A stretch of 64,000 nt of DNA, from the NCBI GenBank assembly GCA_964247055.1, contig OZ176053.1, forward strand, positions 5,146,001-5,210,000, given 5' to 3'. This DNA comes from Paragordius varius. Taxonomy: Eukaryota; Nematomorpha. The position numbers and the translations under genes are program-made. The notes below the pieces were generated by a model. That model worked only from the letters and a program-made list of their open reading frames with translations, did no database searches and was not told the origin of the DNA. Of the stretch, positions 28,301 through 40,800 are shown piece by piece (within the stretch, counting starts at the first letter, position 1; each line of letters opens with the position of its first letter).

Positions 28301-31300
28301 ATTTTATGGTATAAAGCGTAAATGATTAATTTTAAATGGAATATATATCTATAATCAGCTAGTGTATGGATTGATCTGGGATTAAAAACGGAACCTATTT
28401 TTGCGAAACAATTTTGGAACGAAAAATTCCCAACGCGACCCCAAAAAATAATATCTTCAATTATATTCTATTTTTTTATAAAATGTAAGCCTTATTTTAT
28501 ATTTTATTTAAATTATGGTAATATCTTTGTTAGTTTGCAGAAAAATAGCAGCACACAACAAAGTTTTATAGTTTAAGATTTAAATTTTTATAATATTTAA
28601 CCATAAAAATAAAGGTTATATGTAAGTTTAAAATGTTTAAGAGGTGTCAAAAAACAATGGCGGAACCTTAAATAGTTTTGGCGACAGATTTTTTGCAATC
28701 AAAACCATTTGGGTGAACCGGAATTAAAGACAAAAAAATGGAATTAAGAATGATTCCGATCCTAATCTTTAATATTAACAATAAATTTTATATAATATTT
28801 CAACAAAATTAAAAATTTATTTTTATGTTAATATGCAGATAGCTTGCAATTTTGTTATGCCAACATTTTACACCATTTGCACCGACAAAACACCCGAAAT
28901 TGTGATAAAAATTATCCACCTCATATTCCCAAAAATATCCTTAGAGCATGGACAAATCACATACATAATAATGCCACATACAATGATGAATATACCTCTG
29001 TCTTCCATAATGGTATATATTGATTTTGGCTTTTTAAAACGCCAAATATGTAGAATTTTGTAAAATATAACTTTTTTTTCAATAAATAAAGTAAATAAAC
29101 ACCTATGGGTGTCCGAAACACGTCCGGTTTTCAATAACAGTGGATACACCTCCTTCCATATATTCTTAAATGATAAAAAAATATATGCGATATCAACCAC
29201 ATGACCTTTTATTAATAATACATGAAAACTATTAAATTAACAATCATTAATATTATTTTAAATATGTTGGAAAAAATGATAAAATTATTTAAATTTTTTA
29301 TTATTTTTCTCTCATCTGGATTCCATAATCTTGAACCATTTTTTAGTTTTGGAAGATTTTTTAATTTAAAGCAATTATATCTTAAAAATTAGTAGATCTC
29401 CTTCAAAATTGAAAGTGTATGATCTTTATTTTATGAAGTTGTTTACATTAAAAAGCTTATCATGGGGGTGGGGGAGGGTAGTTATTATGGGTGTGTCTGT
29501 TATGCATGTTTTTATAAAATTTCATATTTTTTATACTGTGCAGAACCATTTGTTGTTGAAATTCCCGTGCTAAATACTGCCAAAATACCATTAGTATTAA
29601 CTGGAATAGAACTTGTTGGTTTTTATACAAAGAAAGAATCAACATTTACCGCCATAAATGACCATATATTGAGTTTTATATCTAATAATCATCAAAATAT
29701 ATCATCATCCAAACATCATTTAAGTACATCCACATCGAAAACAACACCTAAAGATGGATATGAATCGAAGCTAAATACATCGTTATGGGCTCATATACCA
29801 AACCGTATAGGGTTTGATACAGAAAATTCAGGTTAAATATTGTAAATTAAGAAATATATGTAATCTTTTTAATCAATATGTAATTGGTTATATATAATTT
29901 TTGGCTATAAAAGATATTCCGAGATAACTCTAAACATATATATAAATGAGTTATAAATTAAGCTAATTTACAATAAAACATATTTGTTGTAAAACTTTAT
30001 TGTATAATAAAAAATTACAATATAGGTTGAGATATATTTTGATCAATTGGGTCATACATTAATAGGCAAACTTTTTATATGGAATTTATTTGCAATACAA
30101 TCATTATTCTTAGTTAAGTTTTTGTTTTTTTATTTGTTTTATTTTAATGAATCCATATGATAATTTTACGTAACATCGTTTAATATATATGCATCTTTAT
30201 ATATAATTGATTAATATGGGTAGAAAAACTTAATTAACATTCAAAAATGAATATATTTTCGCATTCTTTATTCTTTTATTTTAAATGTGTTTTAATATAA
30301 TTTTTTTACACAGAGAGCTTCCTTAGTCCTGATAATCATAATGTGTACACTAGTATTGAAAGAGAACAATTGTTTAAGGAGCACCATTTCTACAATGAAT
30401 ACATGTCACCTTTTAAGAGTATTTACGATTTTTATGAAAATACAAATGAACCTAGTCAAAAGATGCATTTTCACAAGATTTTATCAGAATATTCAGACTG
30501 CAAAATACTTGGAGTAATATATTTGTTTTTACATATATTTTAATGGTTGCGTATTTCACATTAGAGTTGCACAATTCGTAACATAGGAGAGTGTATGGAA
30601 AAAAAGAAAGGAAAAAATTGTATATTCAACATTTTGTTGTTTTCTCCATACACTACTGTGTTGCAAATTGTTCAACTATAATTTGAAATAAGCAACCATT
30701 AAAATGCAGAAGACTTTATTACAAAAATTTTAAATTTGAGATATTGTTTTTTTGTGATTGTTCGCTTTAGGAGGCTATTGAATTGGATTTAACCAATACC
30801 GATTTGTGTATACCACCCCAGCAAGTTTCACTAGTAAAAAATTTAACTTGTTTCTTTGTTTTGTATTTTATTTATAATCATTTTTTATAATACTACACTA
30901 CCATCATAATATTATAATGTTTTTGTGATTAATTAGTTTATGACTATAAAGTTTCTTTATTATGGTACTTATTTAATAAATTTTAATCGGCAAAGTTAAC
31001 CCTTCAGGCGGATAATTAAAATATGCCTGGTAAAAAATCAAATTATGCTACTAAATCTTTTTAATCACCAAATTTATTTGTAACCGATTATGTCTAAGAT
31101 ATATTTTAAATATTATAACTATTTGAAATAATATTCAAATACATAAATTTTTTTTCAAAATGTGTTGTTATTTCCAACAGTATTTTGTTTTTCATTATAT
31201 GTTTGAAGAAAGTTAATTAAATATTTGTTAAATAGCTAATTAATAAATATATACCATTTCTTTTTTCCATATCCATTAAAATATTGTTGGATGTTAATTA

Positions 31301-34300
31301 TTTCATTTTTACATACCTACACTAGATTAAGTTAAGCATTAAAGCAAATCAAGTCGGATGGTTTCGAATCGATGGTTTACGCTATGAAATTGTTTTCCCG
31401 TTCACCAATTCATCTGCAACGGCTCATTTAGATACTCCCATCACTCATCTCAACAGTGGACAAATTATGCCAATGCCGGCCAATAGTTCATTAAATTCTT
31501 TAGGTATTCTAAAAATATGTTTTTTTAAATATGTCAACCCATATTTTCTAAACCTTATTTTATAAATATAAATGATCGTTTTTATTGAAAATATAAGAGA
31601 GTTGTAAATTGAAATATGTCTTTTTTAATAAGCCAACCATATTTTCTAAACCTTATTTTTTAAATATAAATAAATGATCGTTTTTGTTTGAAAAAATTAA
31701 GAATACAGTTGTAAATTGGTAATGTATATATTATATAATATTTCAAGGGTAAAAAAGTGTAGCTGTCTTTTTGAAAATATTTGTCTTTCATATTTTTGAT
31801 GTATACATATCAATAACAATAGGCCCCCCTGCCCCCATTTTGAAATTTTATTATTAAAACAACACTTTTCATAATTATTATCTTGCACTTTCCCGATTTT
31901 AAATAGTTACTTTTTGGGAGGCATTAAAAATTTTGTACGTTTTTCACATAACTTAAGGATGAGACATGACGATAGGTTAAAAACATTTGCCCTTTTTAAT
32001 ATTTGTGTAATTATATTTTTTCAAATTAACGATTTTTTAGTTAAAATGGTCCACTATGATAATAAAAAGCTATGTAGTATTCCCACCTAATTTAAGTTAT
32101 CGAGAGGGGATGTACATAATATGCATATGGTATAAATAAATATTTTTATAGCAAAATTTTTAATATAATTTTTATTTAGTGTCTTTTTCTCAGCCATTTT
32201 GGTGTCAAGGACACAGATTAAACCATAGCAACCAGCAGAAAAAATGCATGACATATTCGTTGGATAAAAGATTGCAATTTTGTGTTAAACCATCTTTGCC
32301 CCTTATAACAGTAATATATTTTTACTTATACGTACGGTTTAACACTTAGATTGACAATAATTTTTAAGAAAATCTTGTTATTTTAAATCATATTTTCCTA
32401 TTAAACTTTAGACAGTCATGTATCCTTTATTTTATCATAAGTTTATTTTCTTTCGTTAACTGGGTACACATATTTATTAAAGAATGGAAAAAACAAGAGC
32501 TCTATGGTATTAACAGTATCATATTCATCAAAAAAGTATAAGAATTACCATATCTTGTTTTTTATTCCATTATTTACCAAATATTTATACCCATTTAACG
32601 AAAAAAAAAATAAATTTTTGATAAAATAAAGGATACATGACTGTATAATAAATTAGGCACCTATCTTTTTGTTTATAAATTTTGTATTGTATATATGATA
32701 TTAACAATTTCCAATTTACAAATTTTTATATGTAATAAATGATCTCTTTGAAAAATGCAGGCTAAAATAAACCCCATACCATTTGTCATGTATGATGGAC
32801 AATTCCTTCCCAAACTTGATAGTAGCCTTGCTATACAAGCCCTTCAATCAATTCTACCATTTAGTGGCGTAGGAACACAAGACACTCAAACACCTTTGTA
32901 TAATATGATGATTGTATCAAACAATACTCATGCACACATTATTAATCACAACAATATATTATACTCTAGTGATAATAATTTTGATATGTTATACCATATC
33001 CCTATCCCGCCTGAGGAAATTAACACGGCGACGACTAGCATTAATAATACGACCACTACCAAAGTTGTTTCTACGATTTCTCCTTTAAACATTGGTACTG
33101 CTGTAACTAAAAATGTTGGCACAAATCTATTCCAAAAATGGTTACCTTTAGGTTTGCACAATGATAAAAGGTGTCGTACCACTTATTCAAAACATACGGA
33201 CAACATTGCTAATGATGCAAACATAAACACTGAAAAACGAAGTAAAATTCTCCGATTGGTGTAATATTTGTGTAGATAAATTCGATTTATTTGATGATAA
33301 AACAATAAACGGTAAAAAATTGTTTTTATTTACATGTTGTGGTTAAAATTTTTATTTAAATATTAATTTGGATTTCTATCATACTATTTCTTGGTTATTT
33401 TCCAATTATAGTTTTTTGGATTTTTATAACTTGTTATTTGGCTATCTCACATATTTTTTTTTGTTTAGATATGGATGTGATATCACATTCAGAACAAAAT
33501 CTTATGTGCAATATAACCATTTTTATTTATTCCTACACTGATAACATGAATGAATTATGTGACGAAAATGGTGAAACAAAAGACATTCTACCTATAAAGT
33601 ATCAATTAATACATATATTTGTATGAAAGATAAAACTATCGTAATTATGTTCTTATCGTCAAACTCCGACATTCTTTAAAAAAAATTAATATTATTCCAT
33701 AATAGTTTTAGAGCTTACACCTTACCGATTCGAGTCGAATCTCACCCATCTCTTAAATTAAGTACACGCATTTTGCTTAAAACATTAAAGCTGCATGACC
33801 CTATACCATCACAAATCACTGAAGCATCCGATAATATAGCAGCACAAATGGCATTTGACTTATTGATCGATTTAACGAATCTCACCAAAGTTTATCATGG
33901 ATTTGATTTTACTGATATATTTATTTTTAAAAGAATATGCTTTTTCTTTTTAAAGTTTTTAAAATTGATGATTATATAACGATATATAATGCTTTTGCCA
34001 AAATTTTAAACTGAAAATAATAAATTTACGTACATGCATTGAAATTAATTTTTCATAGGATACGGATGATAAAATTATGGTGATTCAAATCCATAAAATG
34101 GTACTTGTTAGTAGAACTCACACATTCAGTAGCACACAAAAACACTTGGGCCATTCAGGTTATCTTATGTAATAGAAATTATTGTTAAATATATATATCC
34201 ATCCAAAATAATTAAAAAAAGATAAATCTTATATGTAAGTTTAAATTTTCTACAGATTAATCATAGCTATAACGGGTTACCATTTATGTGGAAATTTTTA

Positions 34301-36714
34301 AATAAGTGGCGGAATACTATATTTATTTTACATTTAAATATTAAAAATTTGATTTAATATGTAGGAATCATAGAAATAAAGACCAATGAATCTTTACGCT
34401 TAATGTTGCATTCTCAAAATATTCCTTCTAAATCTTCAGAAAATGGTCCCATTGGTAATAACAATTTTTATAGATAGGCCTTTTTCACGAAAAATGACAT
34501 TTTTTTATTTTTTAACTTAACTAAATAGAATTATATTAATAATAAAATTTATCTTTTTTCTGGACAAAATAATTTTTAAATATATTTTAATTCGACTCTT
34601 TTTGGTGCTTTTTGGCACTTTTATGCCGACCAATATTTTGAATGAGTTTTAAAGTAAAAATTATTTTTGCATTTTTTTTCCATTCGCCGTGTAATCACAA
34701 ATTTATTTTTTTTCAAATAATAAATTACTCATAACTTAGTATCCGACATACTATGTTTTGGCTCATCATCAAATTACACACCTTTTAATCATTGCGCTCC
34801 CAGTGATAATTTTAATCAATCAGATGGCAAAGAATCAAAAATATATGAACCACTGTACAATATTATGCAAAAAGATTGGAGAAAACTTTCTGTTATAGAT
34901 AATGCATCCAAGCAACGTACCTCACTATATGCTTTCTGGACGGTAAGAATTAATTTGTTAGGAGGCATCTAAATGCAAAAAAGTGTCTTTTTTTACATTA
35001 TAATATTTTTTTTTATTTGCCTCAGAGTTTGATCATTGATGAAAAGGGGAACCGTGAAAACATACAGGGTATTCATACTATATCAAACATTCATGAAACG
35101 AATAGTTTGGAAAATGATAAAAGCCGGACAAAAGAAATGAATAATAATTATCAACATCTTGCCAGCGTTTTAATTTATAAACTTGAATATAAACCTATTG
35201 TTAATCAGGGCTGGGAAATGGTAAATCAAAAAAAGCGTATAATACCCATACAATTACACCTAACAAACATCGACCAAAATGATAATTTGCCCTTGTTAAT
35301 AACTGTAAAAACCAAAAATCACACAGGTATAGCAATAATATATAATTACTAGGTTTTATCCTTTTCTCAGTTTAAAGACATTTTCCCAGTCAATACAAAC
35401 ATGAGCTAATTTAAATGAAATGACTTAATTATAATACTAGACAACAAATTTTGACTTTTTTAAGTGCCATTTTTGTGAATTTAAAATTTATTTCATTTAA
35501 GAACAAAAATAGTATATCTAAAAAAGTTTAACACCTAAGAATTTTTTAATCAAGGTTTATCGAAAATTTTTGCCAATTTAACATTAAACTCGAAATTCAA
35601 AATTAAAAGTTAGGTATAGAGCCATGTATTTTATATCATTCGAATGAGTGCAAAAAACTGTATCTTTCGAATGGTAGTTGTTAAATGAATCTGATGTAAA
35701 AGTTATTTGGGTTCATATGGTCAAAATTTTTAACCCTGAAAAAAAACATTTTCACAGACAAACTAATTTAAAAATCATATAAATTATTTTATTATAATTA
35801 TTAGCGTTTACACTAGTATAAAATTTAAAAAAAACCTTTAAAAAGGTTTTGGTTTGCTTTTTTAATTCAAATTTTATATTTTACCTACTGGATGCTAAAA
35901 TGCATAGTTATAACTGTACATTTATTACATAATGGCTATAAAAGATTAAGAATACCTTAACATGAGCTATTTTCATTCATTAGTTTTAAAAATATATTAA
36001 TTTAAAAAACGCGCTCTCTTCGCGGGTTTGTCGCTTCCTATGTTTAATATTAACTATCGATATATAACATATTAGTATGCATTTTATAAAGTTTTCATTA
36101 CTCTTTCGAATGATATGGGCATCTGTTGTAAATTTTCAAATAAAAACATTTTTTAGTACAAAATTCTTAGGTTTAATTATTTTAGATTCAGAAAACGCTA
36201 AAAACTCGAGCGGCAGACAAATTTGTTCTATAGTAATTAATATATTGTTCATAATGACTGGAAAACCGTTTTGATTGACTGGAATATAGTTTTTATTGAT
36301 TAATAAAATTTAGTTGATTTTTTTATCCAATATTATACAGATTTCAATTATGCCTGGGTCGAAAAAACAGAGTATAACCAATTATTTTTAAGTTCTGGTC
36401 AAACAAAGCTTATTAACTTGTATGTATTGCCCTTTACATCTGCTACACAAACTTTGAAAATAAAATCTTTACAGATCATAGTTAAACAATGTAACCCTAA
36501 TATTCAATTAACAAAGAATGCTGCATCTGAATATATAAATAATAGCAATAATTACACATATATTGGTACCATATACGTCGATAATTACCATGTGAACATT
36601 CATACAAATATCCAACCATTATTGGAAACCGAAAATGCTTACTCAAACGAAAATGAGTTACAAAATGACTCTGTCGCGGAATTAATTAATGCCAATCTTA
36701 TCCAAATTATTTAA
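19375..36714 (+). CDS. TRAPPC8: TRAPPC8, trafficking protein particle complex subunit 8 (32 exons)
   Basis: TRAPPC8 (yeast Trs85) marks the TRAPPIII complex, which activates Rab1 for ER-Golgi traffic and autophagy. Exons: 19375-19516, 19539-19751, 19775-19891, 20166-20294, 20626-20725, 21151-21241, 21338-21428, 21799-21857, 22177-22243, 22970-23091, 23519-23813, 24258-24339, 24744-24894, 25468-25568, 25657-25819, 26091-26428, 27067-27372, 27531-27894, 28131-28308, 29544-29831, 30314-30513, 30771-30833, 31326-31503, 32180-32310, 32761-33241, 33469-33598, 33706-33889, 34059-34158, 34365-34454, 34740-34942, 35026-35326, 36341-36714. They join in frame to 1943 residues; human has about 1435. Blocks diagnostic of the family: APWFEQYKQTFF, DHEFLRHYLAC, SATKKWFG, LADLCFLFQCYSPAYQLYH, KKDFQSDQA, LTSEDSDLRSALFLEQSA, RKYAFYMVLAG. 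The extra length is Asn/Ser/Thr-rich linkers in exons 11-12, 16-18, 21 and 25. Exon 27 could start 6 bp later (33712). Exon borders in the divergent 3' half are less certain. Confidence 0.93.
19517..19538 (+). other. 22-bp intron (TRAPPC8 intron 1)
   Basis: GTAAACATTGCTTTAACCTTAG. Removing it shifts the frame so that VIELN is followed by THIRDYNGNAHAINN, which follows the TRAPPC8 family; reading through reaches a stop soon after. TRAPPC8 intron 2 (19752-19774) is 23 bp and equally required. Confidence 0.9.
22637..22887 (+). repeat. TA-target MITE in TRAPPC8 intron 9
   Basis: Inverted ends ATACCATTTACA (22634) and TGTAAATGGTAT (22879), perfect over 12 bp. If the target is TA, the element runs CCATTTACA..TGTAAATGG with TA on both sides, as in Tc1/mariner-type MITEs. 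The left part has AATTCAAATTCATCCC and the right part GGGTGAG. Length 251 bp. Confidence 0.82.
28830..29200. other. Unexplained open block in TRAPPC8 intron 19
   Basis: A less AT-rich block within the 1235-bp intron, open for 76 codons on plus (28833-29063) and 110 on minus (28868-29200). TRAPPC8 homology resumes cleanly at 29544 without it. I recognise no family in either frame; it may be a cassette exon, a transposon remnant or chance. Confidence 0.35.
30564..30678 (+). repeat. Hairpin MITE in TRAPPC8 intron 21
   Basis: The left arm GAGTTGCACAATTCGTAACA and the right arm, whose reverse complement is TAGTTGAACAATTTGCAACA, pair over about 40 bp including GAGTGTATGGA/TCCATACACT. TA flanks both sides (30562-30563 and 30679-30680). 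About 115 bp, non-coding, of Tc1/mariner MITE type. Confidence 0.72.
31514..31718 (+). repeat. Tandem duplication of ~100 bp in TRAPPC8 intron 23
   Basis: The unit running from AATATGT through CATATTTTCTAAACCTTATT and AATGATCGTTTTT to GTTGTAAATTG occurs twice head to tail (31514-31610 and about 31613-31718) with small differences. A simple intronic duplication. Confidence 0.8.
32413..32643 (+). repeat. Fold-back MITE in TRAPPC8 intron 24
   Basis: Ends CAGTCATGTATCCTTTATTT and its inverse; the arms remain complementary almost to the centre (ATGGTATT near 32502 pairs with AATTACCATATC near 32543), so the 231 bp would fold into one long hairpin. TA follows on the right; the left has GA. The CAGT start suggests a Tc1/mariner-type element. 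Confidence 0.8.
35435..36235 (+). mobile_element. DNA transposon copy (ACTAGACAACAAATTT ends) in TRAPPC8 intron 31
   Basis: Left end TACTAGACAACAAATTTTGA; the right end read inverted is TACTATAGAACAAATTTGTC. The interior matches the copy in ORC6 intron 4 (shared GGTTTGCTTTTTTAAT, ATGCATAGTTATAACTG, TACATAATGGCTATAAAAGA, GGGTTTGTCGC). It is 801 bp and non-coding. This copy lacks the piggyBac-type MITE found in the ORC6 copy, so it shows the empty site. Target duplication is not clear. Confidence 0.72.
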
Positions 36715-37844
36715 ACAGTGTAAAAATAGGTTTAATAGTTAGGAAAAAATCATGGAAAAATGGGGTCTATATCTCTAATTATTTCATTTTATAAACAAAA
36801 TAAATTATTGTCACACTTTTATATAAGTTATTTTCATGTTGTTTTCTTTTTTATGATTATACCGAATCTTTTAAGGATAGGATGAATTGTTTTTATATAA
36901 AACCTACTTGTATTGACAGCTAAAATAAATCAAATTCTATATCAAACGCCGCTTTTTTAAAGGTAAACAAATTTAAACCCGTTCTCTTATGATAATTATT
37001 TAAATTAAGTACATACAATTTAACTTTGTAAAAAGTTGAATACTTTGAGATATCTTCGCATATTTTTGTACTTATTTTATAAAATCAATCAAGGGGCTTA
37101 TTTCTTTTTCATATAAACAATAAAAAATGGGCAGTTTAATTGTCCAACAAATATTGTATAGATTTTAAATCAGTGGGCTAAATTTCGGAGAGTTTGTTAG
37201 TTTCAAAGGCGGGCACTATGTATAAATTAATATCTTCCTAACAAACATGAGAAGATATGGCTTTTTATTTTACTTGGTATTAAGTGAGTTAAAGATCTAT
37301 AAATACCTAACCATATTCTTTTACTATTTTATCGGTTTTTAAATAAAAACCAGGGTTTGGTCTGGTGTTTAGCCTGAATCGTGCCATCAATTTGATGAAC
37401 CCGAAAAACTAGAATTTACTATTAGGGCCATTGTATGTGCACCACATGATATATTAAATATATTTTCTGTAAAAAATGTTATATATCTACCGTTTTCAAT
37501 GGTCAAAAATATTTTTGTTCATAATTAATTTTATATCCTTGTATTAAAGTTGTATTTTTTGGTGACAAATAATGTTTTTGGTGTGTAATCGGGATCCACT
37601 TACCGTGCTGTTACTGCTAATTTTAGAATCATTTTATTAAAATAATAAAATCGGTGTAAATTTCAAATATTACTAGTTTGGAGTTAACAACATTATACTT
37701 AAATTTTATTATGATCTTATTCAAGCTCTTACTTCTTACCACAGGTCTTATTAAAAATACCAAATTTCTGATTAACGAGACAGTCAAAGCTGTGTTCAAT
37801 TTTTATTCGTGCAAAAAATTTTTAGAAATTCAAACAATTAGTGA
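36715..37844. other. Tail-to-tail gap between TRAPPC8 and ORC6
   Basis: About 1.1 kb that must contain both 3' UTRs and poly(A) sites. No other feature recognised. Confidence 0.5.
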
Positions 37845-40800
37845 TTATTTCACATTTATTTTTTCTAATATAGATTTTTTCCACATGTTGTAATCAATAT
37901 ATTCAAAATTATCCACATTTTTTTCCATCGCACTTTTACTAAGATCTTCAGATTGTTTTGCATTAAAAGGATACACATCATAATATGGATTATAATTATA
38001 TATTATAGCATCATCAATTATCGATTCATTATTTTCTACACTATTATTTTCTTGATCCAATTCGTCAAACGCAATTTTTCTTTTAGCAGTTGAAGATTGT
38101 ATATTTTTAGGGGTGTTTCTTATATCTGGATCATGGTGCGCTTTGCCATTAAGTATGTTTTGGCAAATTGTTTCAAGGATTCGTGTAACTTTATTTCGAT
38201 CAAGCTTTTTTGATATTTTATCATTTCTTAAATCGTATTTTATGGTTTCCATGTTAATTGGTATTTCTAAAGATCTAAAAAAAGTGTAAAAAATTTGATT
38301 CAAATGAACCCAACTACCAATTACACTAGACAACAAATTTTAACTTTTTATAACTGCCATTCTTGGAAATTCAAAATTTATTTCATTAAAGTATATAATT
38401 AGTATATCTGAAAAGAAAATTGGTCTAGCATGGAAGAATTTTTTTATATTAGAGTTTATCGATAATTTTTGGCCCCGATTTAACATTAAACTCGAAATTT
38501 CGAAAATTAAAAGTATTAGATATGAAGCCATGTATTTTATATTATTCGAAAGAGCGCAAAAAACTACATCTTTTAAATGGTAGTAAGTCATTTAAATCAA
38601 TCGGATGTAAAAGCTATTTGGATTTAAATGGTCGAAAATAAATCCTTAAATAAGTCAAGAATTTTCACAGTCAAACTAATTTGAAAATCATATAAATTAT
38701 TTTAATATAATTATTAGGGTTATATTAGTATTTAACACTTGGATACAACACACTCATTTTGGTCCTTCGATTCAAATTGGGGTAGTTGGATACCCCAGGC
38801 CTGTTTAAAATCAAATACTTTAAAAAGTATGGAAGGAATCGAAACCATGGCAAAATTTTGCACTTATATAACATAAATAAACCTAAATGTATAAAAAAAT
38901 TTTATTCAAAAAACATTTGATATTAAATATTTTAAGCTAAAACCTAAAGGTAAAAATTTCGTCAACGTGACATGTGTCAAATAGTAAAATTAAAAAATAA
39001 TACAAAATAAACCGCTTTTTCTATTCCTATCAATGTTAGATGTAATTTATATTCAAATTTAGCTTTAGTTTTACCCTTAAAATTAAATGAAGACGATGTT
39101 TTGCAAAAATTTTGTAAAATAAAAATGGCGTCGAAGTAGTTTGAGATGAAATTTTTTTTAAAACAAAATTTTATCAAGATTGGCATATTTATATAATTTT
39201 TATCAGGATAGAAGCATAAATTTAAATTGGGACCGTTTCCTTCAGTAGTTTTTTAAAAATTCTAACTTAAATTTAGTCTGGGGTATTTAGATACCCCAAT
39301 TCGAATCGAAGTGTTAATTTAAAAAAATGTTTGAAAAAGCTTTTGGTTTGCTTTTTTAATAAAAATTATTATTATCATAAATATTTTACCTAGTGGTACT
39401 AAAATGCATAGTTATAACTGTAAATTTATTACATAATGGCTATAAAAGATCAAAAATACCCTAAACTTTGTTTTTATCATTAAAATTTCGAAATTATCAG
39501 CCTCGTAAAGAAAATAAATTAATATTGATGAGATGGTAATTTATAAAAAACAAAAAACATAAAAATGGCTGTTTTGAGTGACATAAAAGCAATAAAAAAT
39601 GTTTTAATCAAAAAACTTTCTTGTGTTATCTTTTTTTGACATTCATCACCAGCTAAACAAAGTTTAAGCTATTTTCATCCATTAGTTTTAAAAATATAAT
39701 AATTAAAAAAAATGCTCTCGCTTCGCGCGTTTGTCGCTCTTTGTGTCCAATATTAACTGTCGATATAATACATATTAGTATGCTTTTTATATAGTTTTTA
39801 TTACTCTTTCGAATGATATATTACAAATGGGCATTACTTGTATATTTTCAAAGAAAAATATTTTTTAGTTAAATTTTGATAAAGAGGGCGCATAATCAAA
39901 AAAATCAAATTATACAAAATTGTTTCATCGAGTTATAATTTTTATTTCAGATTTACTGTTAAAATGATACTAAATATCAGAAAATTCAAAAAACTCGAGT
40001 GGCAGAAAAATTTGTTGTCCAGTGTTATCATTTAATATATTTTTAATAAAATTAAAAAGAAAAATTACTTGGCGGCGACTACAATCGAAATGACTTTATA
40101 GATTAAAGGAACAGTTTCTAACGAATAAATATTATCATATTGTGCAAGAAATCTATAAACAAAAATATAAAATGTGTTTATTCATTTGTAAAATTAAAAA
40201 TTATACTAGCCATGGCCCCTTAACAACTTAGTTCCCTTACTTATAATAATATAAAATTTTGAAATGAGAAAATATGATCATTAAATGTGCGGAATATACC
40301 TTTACATTACAGATTCGCTCAAATTTAAACCAATAGAACATTTTTAAATCAAAACAATCTTAATAAATAGGTACCTCTGAGTTAAATTGACTAATAACTA
40401 AGATAAAATAATTTTTTGGCATAATCATTTTTTAAAACATAAAAATGTGTTTTTAAAATAACTGTATACTTATAGGCGCAAAAAATAAATGTATTTGTAA
40501 TTTATAAAATTCGATATCTTGGTATTATATATAACGAAACGCTAAAAAAGTTATTTACTTTTTCTGCTATTGGTAATAAAATTACAATTTTTTGCAAAAG
40601 TATTTTAAATATTTAACTTGTATAGTCATTTCTATATAGACAATAATAGGATAAAAAATAATAAATATACACATTTACGAGACTAATGAAATTCGATTTT
40701 TTAAATTTCTAAAGCCAAATTTTATAATTTAAATAAATAAATGGATTATTATAATTGTTAAAAATTAAAACTAAAAATTTTGATAACAAACCTGTTAAAA

